Shown: positions 34,132-42,082, numbered from the stretch's first letter. The stretch is DNA of 64,000 nt from JADGNZ01 sp963715895 (GCA_963715895.1 OY970284.1:3720001-3784000), one strand, 5' to 3'. The notes: generated from the letters alone by a model not told the origin. A program made the numbers and translations.

Positions 34132-34266
34132 GCGCTAGCGCGCGTTGTCGGTTGTCGGTTGTCGGTTGTCGGGTGGTTTGCGTTCGGGGTGTTGCCGGGG
34201 TTGGATTCTGAAAACGCATCGCGCGCAATCAACCGATAACCGACAACCGACAACGCGCGCTAGCGC
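34132..34266. repeat. GTTGTCGG-word inverted repeat with GCGCTAGCGC ends
   Basis: Long arms at 34132-34172 and about 34231-34266 share GCGCTAGCGCGCGTTGTCGG and its complement. The palindromic outer word GCGCTAGCGC is itself symmetric. It lies between mutS2 and the rpsU terminator, so mutS2 has its own start region. Confidence 0.8.
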
Positions 34267-34271
34267 AGAGT

Positions 34272-34299
34272 AAAACGGCCCGCTTTCGCGGGCCGTTTT
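34272..34299 (-). terminator. Intrinsic terminator after rpsU
   Basis: A perfect 12-base stem AAAACGGCCCGC-TTTC-GCGGGCCGTTTT, reached on the minus strand two bases after the rpsU stop (34302), ends in TTTT. It separates rpsU from mutS2-dnaG-rpoD. Confidence 0.85.
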
Positions 34300-34301
34300 G
34301 G

Positions 34302-34508
34302 TCAATATCCTGTACGACGTTCTTCGGCGAGTTTCCGCAACACTTTCTTCCGCGCCGCGATCGCTTTTCTCTTACGCTTCATGCTCGGCTTTTCGTAATG
34401 CTGCCGCTTTTTCAACTCGGAGAGGATTCCCGACTTCTCGCATTTCCGTTTGAACCGGCGAAGCGCGTTTTCAAAGCTCTCGTCCTCTTTGACGTGCACC
34501 AGAGGCAA
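34302..34508 (-). CDS. rpsU: Ribosomal protein bS21
   Basis: bS21 sits in the 30S platform next to the 3' end of 16S rRNA and helps initiation. The core KRKCEKSGILSELKKRQHYE with a Lys/Arg-rich C-terminus is typical. The start is probably TTG 34508 (MPLVHVKEDESFENALRRFK), with a G-rich ribosome site ending about six bases before it; TTG 34514 is the alternative. At 68 residues it has normal length. It is followed by a strong terminator, so it is not in one transcript with mutS2-dnaG-rpoD. Confidence 0.9.
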   Translation of the reverse strand: MPLVHVKEDESFENALRRFKRKCEKSGILSELKKRQHYEKPSMKRKRKAIAARKKVLRKLAEERRTGY

Positions 34509-34692
34509 TCCCAATCCCCCCCTTCTGTGTAGCGGTTCCGTGGGTGTGATTCCCAGGAGCGCCGTGGTTGGGATCGGACCCAGCTACGGCAGCACACTCA
34601 AACGGGCCGGGAGCGGCACTCCATTCCGGCATTCGGTGAATTTTGTAACCTGCTGAAGGACCGCTGGTTGCGGCCTGCTTCATCGCAAATAA

Positions 34693-35313
34693 CTACACCA
34701 GGAGATGCTCCACCCGCGAAATGATGGCGTCCAGCGCCACCTGGTTCTCGCCCCCCTCGGGGATGATGAGGTCGGCGTAGCGCTTCGACGGCTCGACGAA
34801 TTCCTCGTGCATCGGACGCACGGTGTTGAGGTATTGGTCGATGACCGACTTCAGGCTCCTGCCGCGCGATTCGATGTCGCGCGTGAGCCGTCTGAGGAAG
34901 CGAATATCGGGCGGCGTGTCGACGAACAGCTTGATGTCGATCCGCTTGCGCAGCTCCGGTTCAGCCAGCACCAGGATCCCTTCGACGATGATGACCTTGC
35001 GCGGCTCGACGCGCTGCGTCTTCTCCGGATTGCGCGAGTGCGTGGCGAATTCGTAGACCGGCACTTCGACCGACGATCCTTTCGCCAGCACGTCGAGGTG
35101 CCGGACCAGCAATTCCGTCTCGAGCGAGTCGGGATGGTCGAAGTTGATCTGGTGGCGCTGCTCCGGCGAATAGCCGTCGAAGTTGCGGTAGTACGAATCG
35201 TGGGAGATCCACTCGATCCGGTCCTTGCCGACGCGGTCATAGATGGCGCGGGCCACGGTGGTCTTGCCCGACCCCGTGCCTCCGGCAATGCCGATGATGA
35301 CCGGTGTTTTCAT
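34693..35313 (-). CDS. udk: Uridine kinase
   Basis: The enzyme phosphorylates uridine and cytidine in pyrimidine salvage. Walker A is IGIAGGTGSGKTTVARAIYD at the N-terminus. Further motifs are ISHDSYYRN, NFDHPDSLETELLVRHL and KVIIVEGILVLAEPELR, then the lid DIESRGRSLKSVIDQYLNTV. It has 206 residues, as usual. The start overlaps the stop of the zinc-ribbon gene (ATGA), which suggests coupling. The 34520-34690 gap downstream of it holds no gene that I can see. Confidence 0.93.
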   Translation of the reverse strand: MKTPVIIGIAGGTGSGKTTVARAIYDRVGKDRIEWISHDSYYRNFDGYSPEQRHQINFDHPDSLETELLVRHLDVLAKGSSVEVPVYEFATHSRNPEKTQRVEPRKVIIVEGILVLAEPELRKRIDIKLFVDTPPDIRFLRRLTRDIESRGRSLKSVIDQYLNTVRPMHEEFVEPSKRYADLIIPEGGENQVALDAIISRVEHLLV

Positions 35314-35471
35314 CCGCCCTGCTCTTCCATCTCCGACTCGGTCACGAAGTCGGAGACGTCGTCAGCGCCGCATGTGTTGCAGACAGCCGAGGCGAGTTTG
35401 CCGTTGTTGTATTCGAACTGATAGGTCGGCGTTTCGCACTGCAGACAGATGAGGTATTCAGGCTCGTCCAT
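35310..35471 (-). CDS. 53-residue zinc-ribbon protein
   Basis: This short gene reads MDEPEYLICLQCETPTYQFE and ends SEMEEQGG. Two CxxC pairs (CLQC and CNTC) 22 residues apart suggest a zinc ribbon. The start has a reasonable site (CCCTC region upstream is weak). The stop overlaps the udk ATG. I recall similar short acidic zinc-ribbon proteins in Acidobacteriota, but no function is known. It could be an RNA- or polymerase-associated factor. Confidence 0.7.
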   Translation of the reverse strand: MDEPEYLICLQCETPTYQFEYNNGKLASAVCNTCGADDVSDFVTESEMEEQGG

Positions 35472-35508
35472 GAGGGCGAAGAATACTGCAACGCTGGCGC
35501 TCCTCGCG

Positions 35509-36285
35509 CTACCGGCTCAACGCCTCCTGTTGCGACGGGGCGCTGATCGAGGGCTGGATGAAGTGGGTTTGGTTGGTCTCGTTGTCGATGACAGAGGCGT
35601 AGATGTAGGTGTCGGAGGAACTCGTTTCGACGAGCACCGTGAAGTCTTCGCCTTTGGTGATCAGCGGAAAGAGCGACTGCACGGAGGTGTGGACGAGCGT
35701 GTTCGACGGGACGTTGAACCGCGTCACGGCGACGTTGCGTCCGGGGACGCGCTGCAGCGCCAGGGTGAACGTTGCTTCGTGATCGCCGAGGTTGGCCAGG
35801 CCGACGTTCGTGCGGAACTCGTCGCTGAACGAGAGGCCGTTCAGGGCGCGCAGCGGAAAGTAGGTCGCGCCGTAGGTCACCGCGATCGGTTCGGGCGTGG
35901 AGACGTCGGCATCGTGTACGCCGTAGACGCTTGCCATCACGCGCACGGAGCGGGCGCTGTCGATGGTGGTGATCTTTAGCGGGGAGAGCGTCGCATCCAT
36001 TCCGAATGTCGAGGCCACGATGTCGGAGAAGTGCTGGCCCGACCCGGGGGCGAGCGACACAAGGACGAACGGCTGATCGGGGGCTGTCGGCAGCGACAGC
36101 ATCACATTTGCCTCCGCGCGCCCGTCGTTGAAGAGATCGATGTCGGTCATCCAACGGACGTTGTTGATGCCGACGACGCTGCCGACGATCGGCACAAGCA
36201 CGCTCACACTCTGCGGCTGCGGGTCGGCGGCGTAGGAGCCCGCCGACGCGAGGAGTAGTAGAACCGGTATCAGGGAGCGCGCCAT
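35509..36285 (-). CDS. Secreted protein of unknown function
   Basis: The 258-residue protein has a signal peptide (MARSLIPVLLLLASAGSYAA). Two beta-rich modules follow: VRWMTDIDLFNDGRAEANVM and FRTNVGLANLGDHEATFTLA share the 'n.gl.N.gd..a...l.l' plan of lines found in the secreted protein at 14455-15222. So the two genes may be distant members of one family. ATG 36285 is used (the frame extends to 36324). Function is unknown. Confidence 0.55.
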   Translation of the reverse strand: MARSLIPVLLLLASAGSYAADPQPQSVSVLVPIVGSVVGINNVRWMTDIDLFNDGRAEANVMLSLPTAPDQPFVLVSLAPGSGQHFSDIVASTFGMDATLSPLKITTIDSARSVRVMASVYGVHDADVSTPEPIAVTYGATYFPLRALNGLSFSDEFRTNVGLANLGDHEATFTLALQRVPGRNVAVTRFNVPSNTLVHTSVQSLFPLITKGEDFTVLVETSSSDTYIYASVIDNETNQTHFIQPSISAPSQQEALSR

Positions 36286-36320
36286 GTCGTTTATACGACG
36301 AAGCCTGATCGTCGCACGTT

Positions 36321-37208
36321 TCAAGCGAAGTGAGGACGGATGAGTCTCCGTGCCACGACGACGATCTTCTGAACACGGCTGAGGGACAGGCGCTTCCGGA
36401 GCACCACCAGCGGGTCGCGCCGCAGTTTTGTTAAGACAGTTGCATAGACGCCTCCCATTAGCAGCGTCGGGAAGCGGGCGTCGAACGACAGCTCCCTGAT
36501 GAGCGGCTCGGCGGCGCGGAAGTAGCCTCCCGCCCGATCGATCTGGAACTCGATCAGCCGGCGCATGGCGTCGCTGTCCCTGCGGTCGAACAGGTCACGC
36601 TCGGTCACCCCGAACTGCCGCAACTCCTGTTGCGGGAGGTAGATGCGATCGCGGTCGAGATCGTCGGCCACGTCGCGGGTGACGTTCGTCAGTTGCAGCG
36701 CCGTGGCCAGATTACGGCCGTAGTCGATCGCCGCGGGGGTTCGGTAGCCGTAGATGGCCAGCGAGATATCGGAGATCGACGACGCCACCAGCTCGCAGTA
36801 TTGCAGCAGCTCATCGAACGTCTCGTAGCGGGTCTTGACCATGTCCTGCCGGCAGCCGTCCACAAGCGCCACGAAGGCGCTCTTCGGAATAGCGAAGTGT
36901 TGCAAGGCATCGGCGAGAGCCAGCGTGATCGGATGCGACGGCCGGCCTGCATAGGCGGCGTCGAGCTCGCTCTGCCAAGCGGCGAGTCGATCGAGCACGG
37001 ACGCGGGGGAGTCGCTCGGTTCGTCCGCGATGTCGTCCGCCCAGCGGCACCAGGCGTAGGCGGCATAGACGGCGCGCCGCTTCACCGGCGGCAGAAAGCG
37101 GAAGCCGACCGAGAAGTTGGATCCGTATCGATGGGCGATGGCGCGGCAGAAGGCGTAGGCCTCATCGACGGTCGGCGAGACCGGCAGCGGCAGCGCTTCG
37201 GAAGTCAT
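36321..37208 (-). CDS. Squalene/phytoene synthase family protein
   Basis: This is a trans-isoprenyl diphosphate synthase that joins two farnesyl or geranylgeranyl diphosphates head to head. The first Asp motif is CRWADDIADEPSD and the second is NVTRDVADDLDRDRIYLP; both are complete. The TALQLTNVTRDV neighbourhood is as in HpnC/HpnD-type squalene synthases. It has 295 residues. It overlaps the FAD oxidoreductase stop (ATGA), so both likely act in one hopanoid, carotenoid or related lipid pathway. The exact product is not decided by sequence. Confidence 0.85.
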   Translation of the reverse strand: MTSEALPLPVSPTVDEAYAFCRAIAHRYGSNFSVGFRFLPPVKRRAVYAAYAWCRWADDIADEPSDSPASVLDRLAAWQSELDAAYAGRPSHPITLALADALQHFAIPKSAFVALVDGCRQDMVKTRYETFDELLQYCELVASSISDISLAIYGYRTPAAIDYGRNLATALQLTNVTRDVADDLDRDRIYLPQQELRQFGVTERDLFDRRDSDAMRRLIEFQIDRAGGYFRAAEPLIRELSFDARFPTLLMGGVYATVLTKLRRDPLVVLRKRLSLSRVQKIVVVARRLIRPHFA

Positions 37209-38476
37209 TGCGCCCCGCCCGATCCAGCGCTCGGCCCGAGCGGCGGAACCTTCATCTCCGTGTCGCGGGCGCGGCACCAGTGCGGGCCCGGCTTGTGGAG
37301 ACAGCGTCCATCATGCTTCCAGACCCGGCGGATGACCGGAGCGAGGAGCGACTTCCACCAACTGTTGCGGTGCCATCCGCTGAGATAGCGATGAAAGTCT
37401 TTGGCGTGCGCCGCCTGCCGCACGAACATCGACAGTCCGAAGTTCCCGCCGGTCTCATAGAGGAAACGATTGACGAGACTCGTCTTCTGTTTCGCCTCCA
37501 GTTCGCTCTTCCACAGCTCGTCGTAATCGCGCTGCTCGAGAATGCTGCGCGCGGCCAGCGAGCCGCTGGTGAGCGCGTAGCGGATGCCGAGGCCGAAGAG
37601 ATAGTCCTGAAATCCCGCCGCCTCGCCGACGAAGCGCGCGCCGTTCGCCGTCGCCGCGCGCTTGAGATGGAAGTTCATGTACGAGTAGCCGGTGCGCGCA
37701 TCAGCCGGTACCTCGAAACCGTGGAGCCGCCGTGCCGCCGCGAGCGAGTGATCGAAGTACGAGTCGATCTGTTTGAAGTCCGCCACGATGGCGCAGCCGA
37801 AAGTGGCCACGCCGTCGAGGATGAAGAGATACGAGTAGCCCCCGGGGGCGAGCTTGTGATTGAAGTAGACGTCAATGAGCTCGCGGGGGGCCGGGGGTCG
37901 GGAGTCGGAGCTTGCGTGGTTGTCGGTTGTCGGTTGTCGGTTGTCGGAGCTTGACTGAGCCGGGCCACCACTCCGACCCCCGACTCCCGACTCCGGACCG
38001 CCGATGCGCCACGTCATCTCCTTTGCCAGCCCGTCCGGCGATGCTGGACCGGTGGCCACGATATCGGCCTGGTCTGGCGCCAGACGGCTGTTGAAGACGA
38101 CCTTCGCTCCGGCGCGTTGTGCCTGCGCCAGGAGGCCGCGGTCGAGCGTTCCCTCCTCGGCGCCGCGGTGGATGAAGTAGCCGTAGGGCTCGCTGCTGCG
38201 GATTACGCGTCCTACGCCTCGATGGTCGTAGAACGTCGCCCAGTCGGTGGGGCGGAAGTAGAAGTTGCGCTCGATGCCGAGGCGGTCGAGAAAGTCGGGG
38301 ACAAGCTCGGTTTCCGAGGCCCCTTCGATGATCTGCAGATCGCCGATGAAGCGCGTGCCGACGTCGCCTTTGGCCTCGTGAACCTCGACGGCGCGGCCGG
38401 CGCGCGCGAGGATGATTGCGGCGGAGAGACCTGACGGTCCGGCCCCCGCGATCCGGATCGGATCATGATCAGGCAT
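37205..38476 (-). CDS. FAD-dependent oxidoreductase (geranylgeranyl-reductase-like)
   Basis: The N-terminal Rossmann fold (IRIAGAGPSGLSAAIILARA) binds FAD. The later motif ARFVGEAAGFQDYLFGLGIR is the second FAD site of the GGR/lycopene-cyclase-like group. It may reduce or cyclise isoprenoid chains made by the adjacent synthase. Start ATG 38476 is chosen because the longer frame is not family sequence. About 40 residues (Ser/Pro/Asp/Asn-rich, starting GGPESGVGG) in the middle are a nested palindrome (37885-37996) read in frame. Without it the protein is about 380 residues. Confidence 0.8.
   Translation of the reverse strand: MPDHDPIRIAGAGPSGLSAAIILARAGRAVEVHEAKGDVGTRFIGDLQIIEGASETELVPDFLDRLGIERNFYFRPTDWATFYDHRGVGRVIRSSEPYGYFIHRGAEEGTLDRGLLAQAQRAGAKVVFNSRLAPDQADIVATGPASPDGLAKEMTWRIGGPESGVGGRSGGPAQSSSDNRQPTTDNHASSDSRPPAPRELIDVYFNHKLAPGGYSYLFILDGVATFGCAIVADFKQIDSYFDHSLAAARRLHGFEVPADARTGYSYMNFHLKRAATANGARFVGEAAGFQDYLFGLGIRYALTSGSLAARSILEQRDYDELWKSELEAKQKTSLVNRFLYETGGNFGLSMFVRQAAHAKDFHRYLSGWHRNSWWKSLLAPVIRRVWKHDGRCLHKPGPHWCRARDTEMKVPPLGPSAGSGGAQ
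37885..37996. repeat. Nested palindrome inside the FAD oxidoreductase gene
   Basis: The outer arms GGGGGCCGGGGGTCGGGAGT (from 37885) and CTCCGACCCCCGACTCCCGA (37971-37990) belong to the GGGAGTCGG family. A one-sided GTTGTCGGTTGTCGGTTGTC chain (37916-37947, GTTGTCGG family) lies between them. The whole keeps the gene open. Confidence 0.85.
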
Positions 38477-38540
38477 CAGTCGCGGTATGGTACCGCGCCG
38501 ATCCGGCGCGAATTCCGCAGTACGCTTCGCGTTCCTGGCA

Positions 38541-40205
38541 ATGACCGACGACCCAATACCCGAACCTCCCAACAAAGCGAAGCCGCGCGTGGCGGGCTTT
38601 GCCGTCCTCGTCGCCGCCGGGATTCTCCTCAGCCGGATCGCCGGCCTGATCCGAACGCGTGTCTTCGCGCACTACCTCGGCAACTCCGCGGCGGCCGGCG
38701 CGTACAACGCCGGCCTCAAGATCCCGAACTTCCTGCAGAACCTCTTCGGCGAGGGCGTCCTCTCCGCGTCGTTCATCCCGGTCTATGCGCGCCTCATCGC
38801 CGAAGATGATGACGAGATGGCCGGCCGCGTGGCCGGCGTGATCCTCTCGCTCCTCGGCGTGATCGTCATGGTCATCGTGACGGTCTGCGTCTTCATCACG
38901 CCGTGGATCATCGACCTCATTGCCCCCGGGTTCGAGGGTGACGTGCGGCTGCTGACGATCCGCATCGTTCAGATTCTGTTTCCCGCCACCGGACTCCTGG
39001 TCTTCTCGGCGTGGTGCCTCGGTGTGTTGAACAGTCACCACAAATTCTTCGTCTCCTACGTCGCGCCTGTCGTCTGGAACGCGTCCATGATCGCCACGCT
39101 CGTGTTCTTTGGGACGCGCACATCGCAGAGCGGTCTGGTCATCGCGCTCTCGTGGGGCACCGTTGTCGGTTGCGCGCTGCAGGTTGGCATTCAGGTGCCG
39201 TTCGTTCTCAAGTACGCGCCGCGGATCAAGCTTTCGCTGCAGACAGCGTTGCCGCATGTGCGCACCGTGATCAGCAGCTTCTTTCCGGTCGTGATCAGCC
39301 GGGGCGTGGTGCAATTGAGCGGGTACATCGATCAGGTCATCGCCAGCCTCCTCGGCCCCGCCGCCGTGGCCGGGCTCTCGTACGCGCAGACCATCTACTT
39401 TCTTCCGATCAGCCTCTTCGGGATGTCGGTGGCTGCGGCGGAGTTGCCGCAGATGTCCGGTGCGACCGGCACGGATGACGAGATCAACGCCACGCTGCGG
39501 AAACGGCTCGAACGCGGTTTGCGGCAGATTTCATTCTTCGTCGTCCCGACCGTGACCGCATTCATCTTCATCGGACGCGTGCTCGTGGCCGCGCTGTTCC
39601 AGTCAGGCGAGTTTCGCAGCGACGACACGCTCTACGTCTGGTACATCCTGGTCGGCTCGACCTTCGGTCTTCTGGCGGTGACGCTGGGCCGGCTCTACTC
39701 ATCGGCCTTCTACGCGTTGCGCGATCCCAAGACGCCTCTCCGGTTCGCCATGATCCGCGTGTCGCTCACCGCCGTCCTCGGACTGCTGTTCGCCTTTCCG
39801 TTGCGGCCCTACATCATCGATCTGATCGTGCTGCTGCACATGCCGGTGCCGAACCTCCCCGAGGGAACGAAGCTGCTGGGCGTGATCGGACTGACGGCGT
39901 CGGCGGGGATGGCCGGCTGGATCGAGTTCGCATTGCTCCGGCGCGCGCTTGCGCGCCGCATCGGCAGAGTCAAGCTGATGCCATCATTCCTCGGCAGGTT
40001 GTGGATCTCAGGATTGGTCGCCGCGGTGTCCGGTGTCGCCTGCCATCGGTATCTCGCGCCGCACGTCGTGCCGCATCTCCCGATGCGCCACATCAGCGAG
40101 GCGATCCTCGTGGCCGGCGCCTTCGGTGTCGCCTATTTCGGCGCCGCGATCATCCTCGGCGTGGGGGAGGCGCGGGCGACGTTGCAGAGGTTCGTGAAGA
40201 AGTAG
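38541..40205 (+). CDS. murJ: MurJ-type lipid II flippase
   Basis: MurJ flips lipid II for peptidoglycan. The 554-residue protein has 14 hydrophobic segments. The N-terminus has SRIAGLIRTRVFAHYLGNSA and FLQNLFGEGVLSASFIPVYA, the family signature with the conserved Arg and Pro. It starts at ATG 38541 and is divergent from the FAD gene across 64 bases, which must hold both promoters. No adjacent mur genes are in the window. Confidence 0.93.
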   Translation: MTDDPIPEPPNKAKPRVAGFAVLVAAGILLSRIAGLIRTRVFAHYLGNSAAAGAYNAGLKIPNFLQNLFGEGVLSASFIPVYARLIAEDDDEMAGRVAGVILSLLGVIVMVIVTVCVFITPWIIDLIAPGFEGDVRLLTIRIVQILFPATGLLVFSAWCLGVLNSHHKFFVSYVAPVVWNASMIATLVFFGTRTSQSGLVIALSWGTVVGCALQVGIQVPFVLKYAPRIKLSLQTALPHVRTVISSFFPVVISRGVVQLSGYIDQVIASLLGPAAVAGLSYAQTIYFLPISLFGMSVAAAELPQMSGATGTDDEINATLRKRLERGLRQISFFVVPTVTAFIFIGRVLVAALFQSGEFRSDDTLYVWYILVGSTFGLLAVTLGRLYSSAFYALRDPKTPLRFAMIRVSLTAVLGLLFAFPLRPYIIDLIVLLHMPVPNLPEGTKLLGVIGLTASAGMAGWIEFALLRRALARRIGRVKLMPSFLGRLWISGLVAAVSGVACHRYLAPHVVPHLPMRHISEAILVAGAFGVAYFGAAIILGVGEARATLQRFVKK

Positions 40206-40235
40206 CCGTCCCTATCGCGCCGCACCACAACCTCT

Positions 40236-40373
40236 GTCATCCTGAACCGCCGATGCCCTGGATGGGGCTGAGGACGGTGAAGGACCCCCAGCCTGAAACC
40301 CGGACAGGGCGGTGGAGGGTCGACTATTCCGCCGCCCAACCGGGATACAACTTGGGGGTCCTTCGACCGTCCT
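40236..40373. repeat. GTCATCCTGA-type composite hairpin next to the IS110 element
   Basis: GTCATCCTGAAC (40236-40247) is followed by arms AGGACGGTGAAGGACCCCCA (40271-40290) and TGGGGGTCCTTCGACCGTCC (40353-40372), with an imperfect inner stem between. The matching outer arm GCTCAGGATGAC appears at 42029-42040, beyond the transposase. Confidence 0.7.
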
Positions 40374-40415
40374 ACGCTGCTCCGTCGCTCCGCGACCAAG
40401 CAGCTCCGGCGGCTT

Positions 40416-41780
40416 CTAATGAACCTCCTGAATCGGAGTGAGGTTGAAGCCGAACTCGGCGGCCTTTTTCTTCAAGGAGTTGACGAGACGTTCGCGATAG
40501 CGAGCCTCGTAGTAGTCGACACCCGCTTCGCGGTATTGGGTTTTGTTCTTGAGCATGGAGTAGAAGATGAGGGCGAGCTTGTGAGCGGTTGCTTTGATGG
40601 CGCCTGAGCGGCCCAGCCGGGATCTGACCCGGCGGAAGAATGCTCCGAGAGCACACTGAGCCCGTTCGAGAGTTTGAGCGGCTATTCGAAAGGCCTGAGC
40701 AGCGCGGTTTGGTCGGATCACGGGCATGTTTTTGAAGATTCGTTTGCCGCCGGTGATGCGATTGTTCGGGCTGAGGTTGAGCCAAGCTGCGAAGTGTTTG
40801 CCGTTGTACCAGGCAGACATGTCCGTCCCAGTTTCGGAGATGATGGTCAGGATCGTGGAGGCTTCCAGCGAGGGAACCGACGTGAGATCAATGCCGGTGA
40901 TTTCGAACAGGAGGGTCCGTCCGTCGAAGTGAGGCTGGTTCTTGCGACGCCGTTTTGCAGGCTTGGGTGCCAGACTGGCCGTGGCCGGCGTTTTGTCGAA
41001 CTTCGAGAGCGCAGCCTCTATCTGCGCATCGCACTCTTTGATCTTGTTCTGGTAGGTGGTGAACAGATCCACCGCTTGTTTGAGCGCGAACAGATGCTCA
41101 GCGCGGTAGTTGCCTGTCAACGCCTTCACGAAGGTTTCCTCGGAGCTTTTGCAACTCGGCTCGCGTAATGCGGCCAGCTCCATCGGATCACGTTTTCCGG
41201 AAAGGATCGCGTGAATGATCCGCAGTCCGGTGACGCCAACCGTGTCGGAAACGGCCAGGTGAAGCTTCACATTCATCAGATCGAGAGCTTTCTGAATGTG
41301 CCGGATATGGTCAGCGGCGTACCTGATCAGCATGTCTCGCTGACGCATCAACGCCCGGAGCGGAAGCATGTCTGCACCTGGCCGGAACGCTCCGTTGAGC
41401 AGACCATACGTGTGCAGTTGCCGGAGCCACTGGCAGTCGACCACGTCTGACTTCTTTTTTCGTGAGCCGATGCTTCGCGAGTCGACCAGTTTCGGGTTCA
41501 GACCGCGCTCCTCCAAAATCTCGAATAGCGGAATCCAATACACCCCCGTCGCTTCGATGGCCACCGTGGTGATCCGGCATTCCACCAGCCAGTCGGCCAG
41601 TGCATGTAGATCGGCCGTGAATGTTCCGAACGAGCGAACCGGCTGATCGCTGCGATCTTCGGGAACCGACACCCAGTGCTCTTCCGACCCGGCGTCGATT
41701 CCTGCTGCATCCGGGTTGACTACGACCAGATCACCGATAATCTTGCGTTTGGACCGGAGGACCCGAGGTCGCTTTGCCAT
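40416..41780 (-). CDS. IS110-family transposase (DEDD type)
   Basis: The 454-residue protein has an N-terminal RuvC-like DEDD domain: the Asp in NPDAAGIDAGSEEHW, the Glu in TVAIEATGVYWIP, and the Asp pair in KKSDVVDCQWLRQL. A C-terminal Tnp20 domain carries LNLSPNNRITGGKRI, where many relatives have SGGK. Such enzymes recombine DNA using a bridge RNA from the element's noncoding end. The frame is intact, and GGAGG lies seven bases before the ATG on the minus strand. Length and gene order fit a complete element. Confidence 0.9.
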   Translation of the reverse strand: MAKRPRVLRSKRKIIGDLVVVNPDAAGIDAGSEEHWVSVPEDRSDQPVRSFGTFTADLHALADWLVECRITTVAIEATGVYWIPLFEILEERGLNPKLVDSRSIGSRKKKSDVVDCQWLRQLHTYGLLNGAFRPGADMLPLRALMRQRDMLIRYAADHIRHIQKALDLMNVKLHLAVSDTVGVTGLRIIHAILSGKRDPMELAALREPSCKSSEETFVKALTGNYRAEHLFALKQAVDLFTTYQNKIKECDAQIEAALSKFDKTPATASLAPKPAKRRRKNQPHFDGRTLLFEITGIDLTSVPSLEASTILTIISETGTDMSAWYNGKHFAAWLNLSPNNRITGGKRIFKNMPVIRPNRAAQAFRIAAQTLERAQCALGAFFRRVRSRLGRSGAIKATAHKLALIFYSMLKNKTQYREAGVDYYEARYRERLVNSLKKKAAEFGFNLTPIQEVH

Positions 41781-42028
41781 GACAACACCTCCGCAAAATG
41801 AAATTTTGCGGACCCGCAGCGGAAGACCTAGCTCAAATGACTCTTCTAAACGGGATCGCGAACACGACTCCTAATCGTGCCGCGTCACCAAGGCGACTTC
41901 GGCCTTCCGGGACCACTCTCAGGAACGGGCTCGTACCGAGCACCACTGCTTTGACGGCCTCGTCTGCGGGACCGCACGTGCAGGATACCGGTTCATTCCC
42001 TCATCAACGGCGCTCGCCCCGTTGGACC
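41781..42028 (-). ncRNA. Candidate bridge-RNA region of the IS110 element
   Basis: About 250 bases between the transposase start and the interrupted palindrome carry no gene. In the IS110 group this 5' noncoding end encodes the bridge RNA. Inverted words such as GGCGACTTCGGCC, GGTACGAGCC/GGCTCGTACC and CGGGACCGC occur. Boundaries and loops were not folded, so the call rests mainly on position. Confidence 0.3.
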
Positions 42029-42082
42029 GCTCAGGATGACGGTGGTGGGGAGCGGAGAATCGCCGTTCTTGACTACTTCGAG

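Larger units (their letters stand above)
40374..42028 (-). mobile_element. IS110-family insertion element (ends approximate)
   Basis: A single transposase gene with a noncoding flank upstream lies within a palindromic repeat (GTCATCCTGA on the left, TCAGGATGAC on the right). No terminal inverted repeats are obvious, as is usual for the IS110 group, so the exact ends are inferred from the interrupted palindrome. A 9-base stem (CCGCAAAAT-GAA-ATTTTGCGG, 41791-41811) overlaps the ribosome site of the transposase. Confidence 0.65.

Noticed and set aside
34520..34690. Possible tRNA between rpsU and udk (GGGATCGGACCC-like arm)
   Set aside because: No acceptor stem pairing, no anticodon arm and no T-loop consensus.
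38456..38575. Longer N-terminus for the FAD oxidoreductase
   Set aside because: The extra residues (MLGGSGIGSSVIARN) overlap the divergent murJ promoter region and do not match the Rossmann start, which begins right after ATG 38476.
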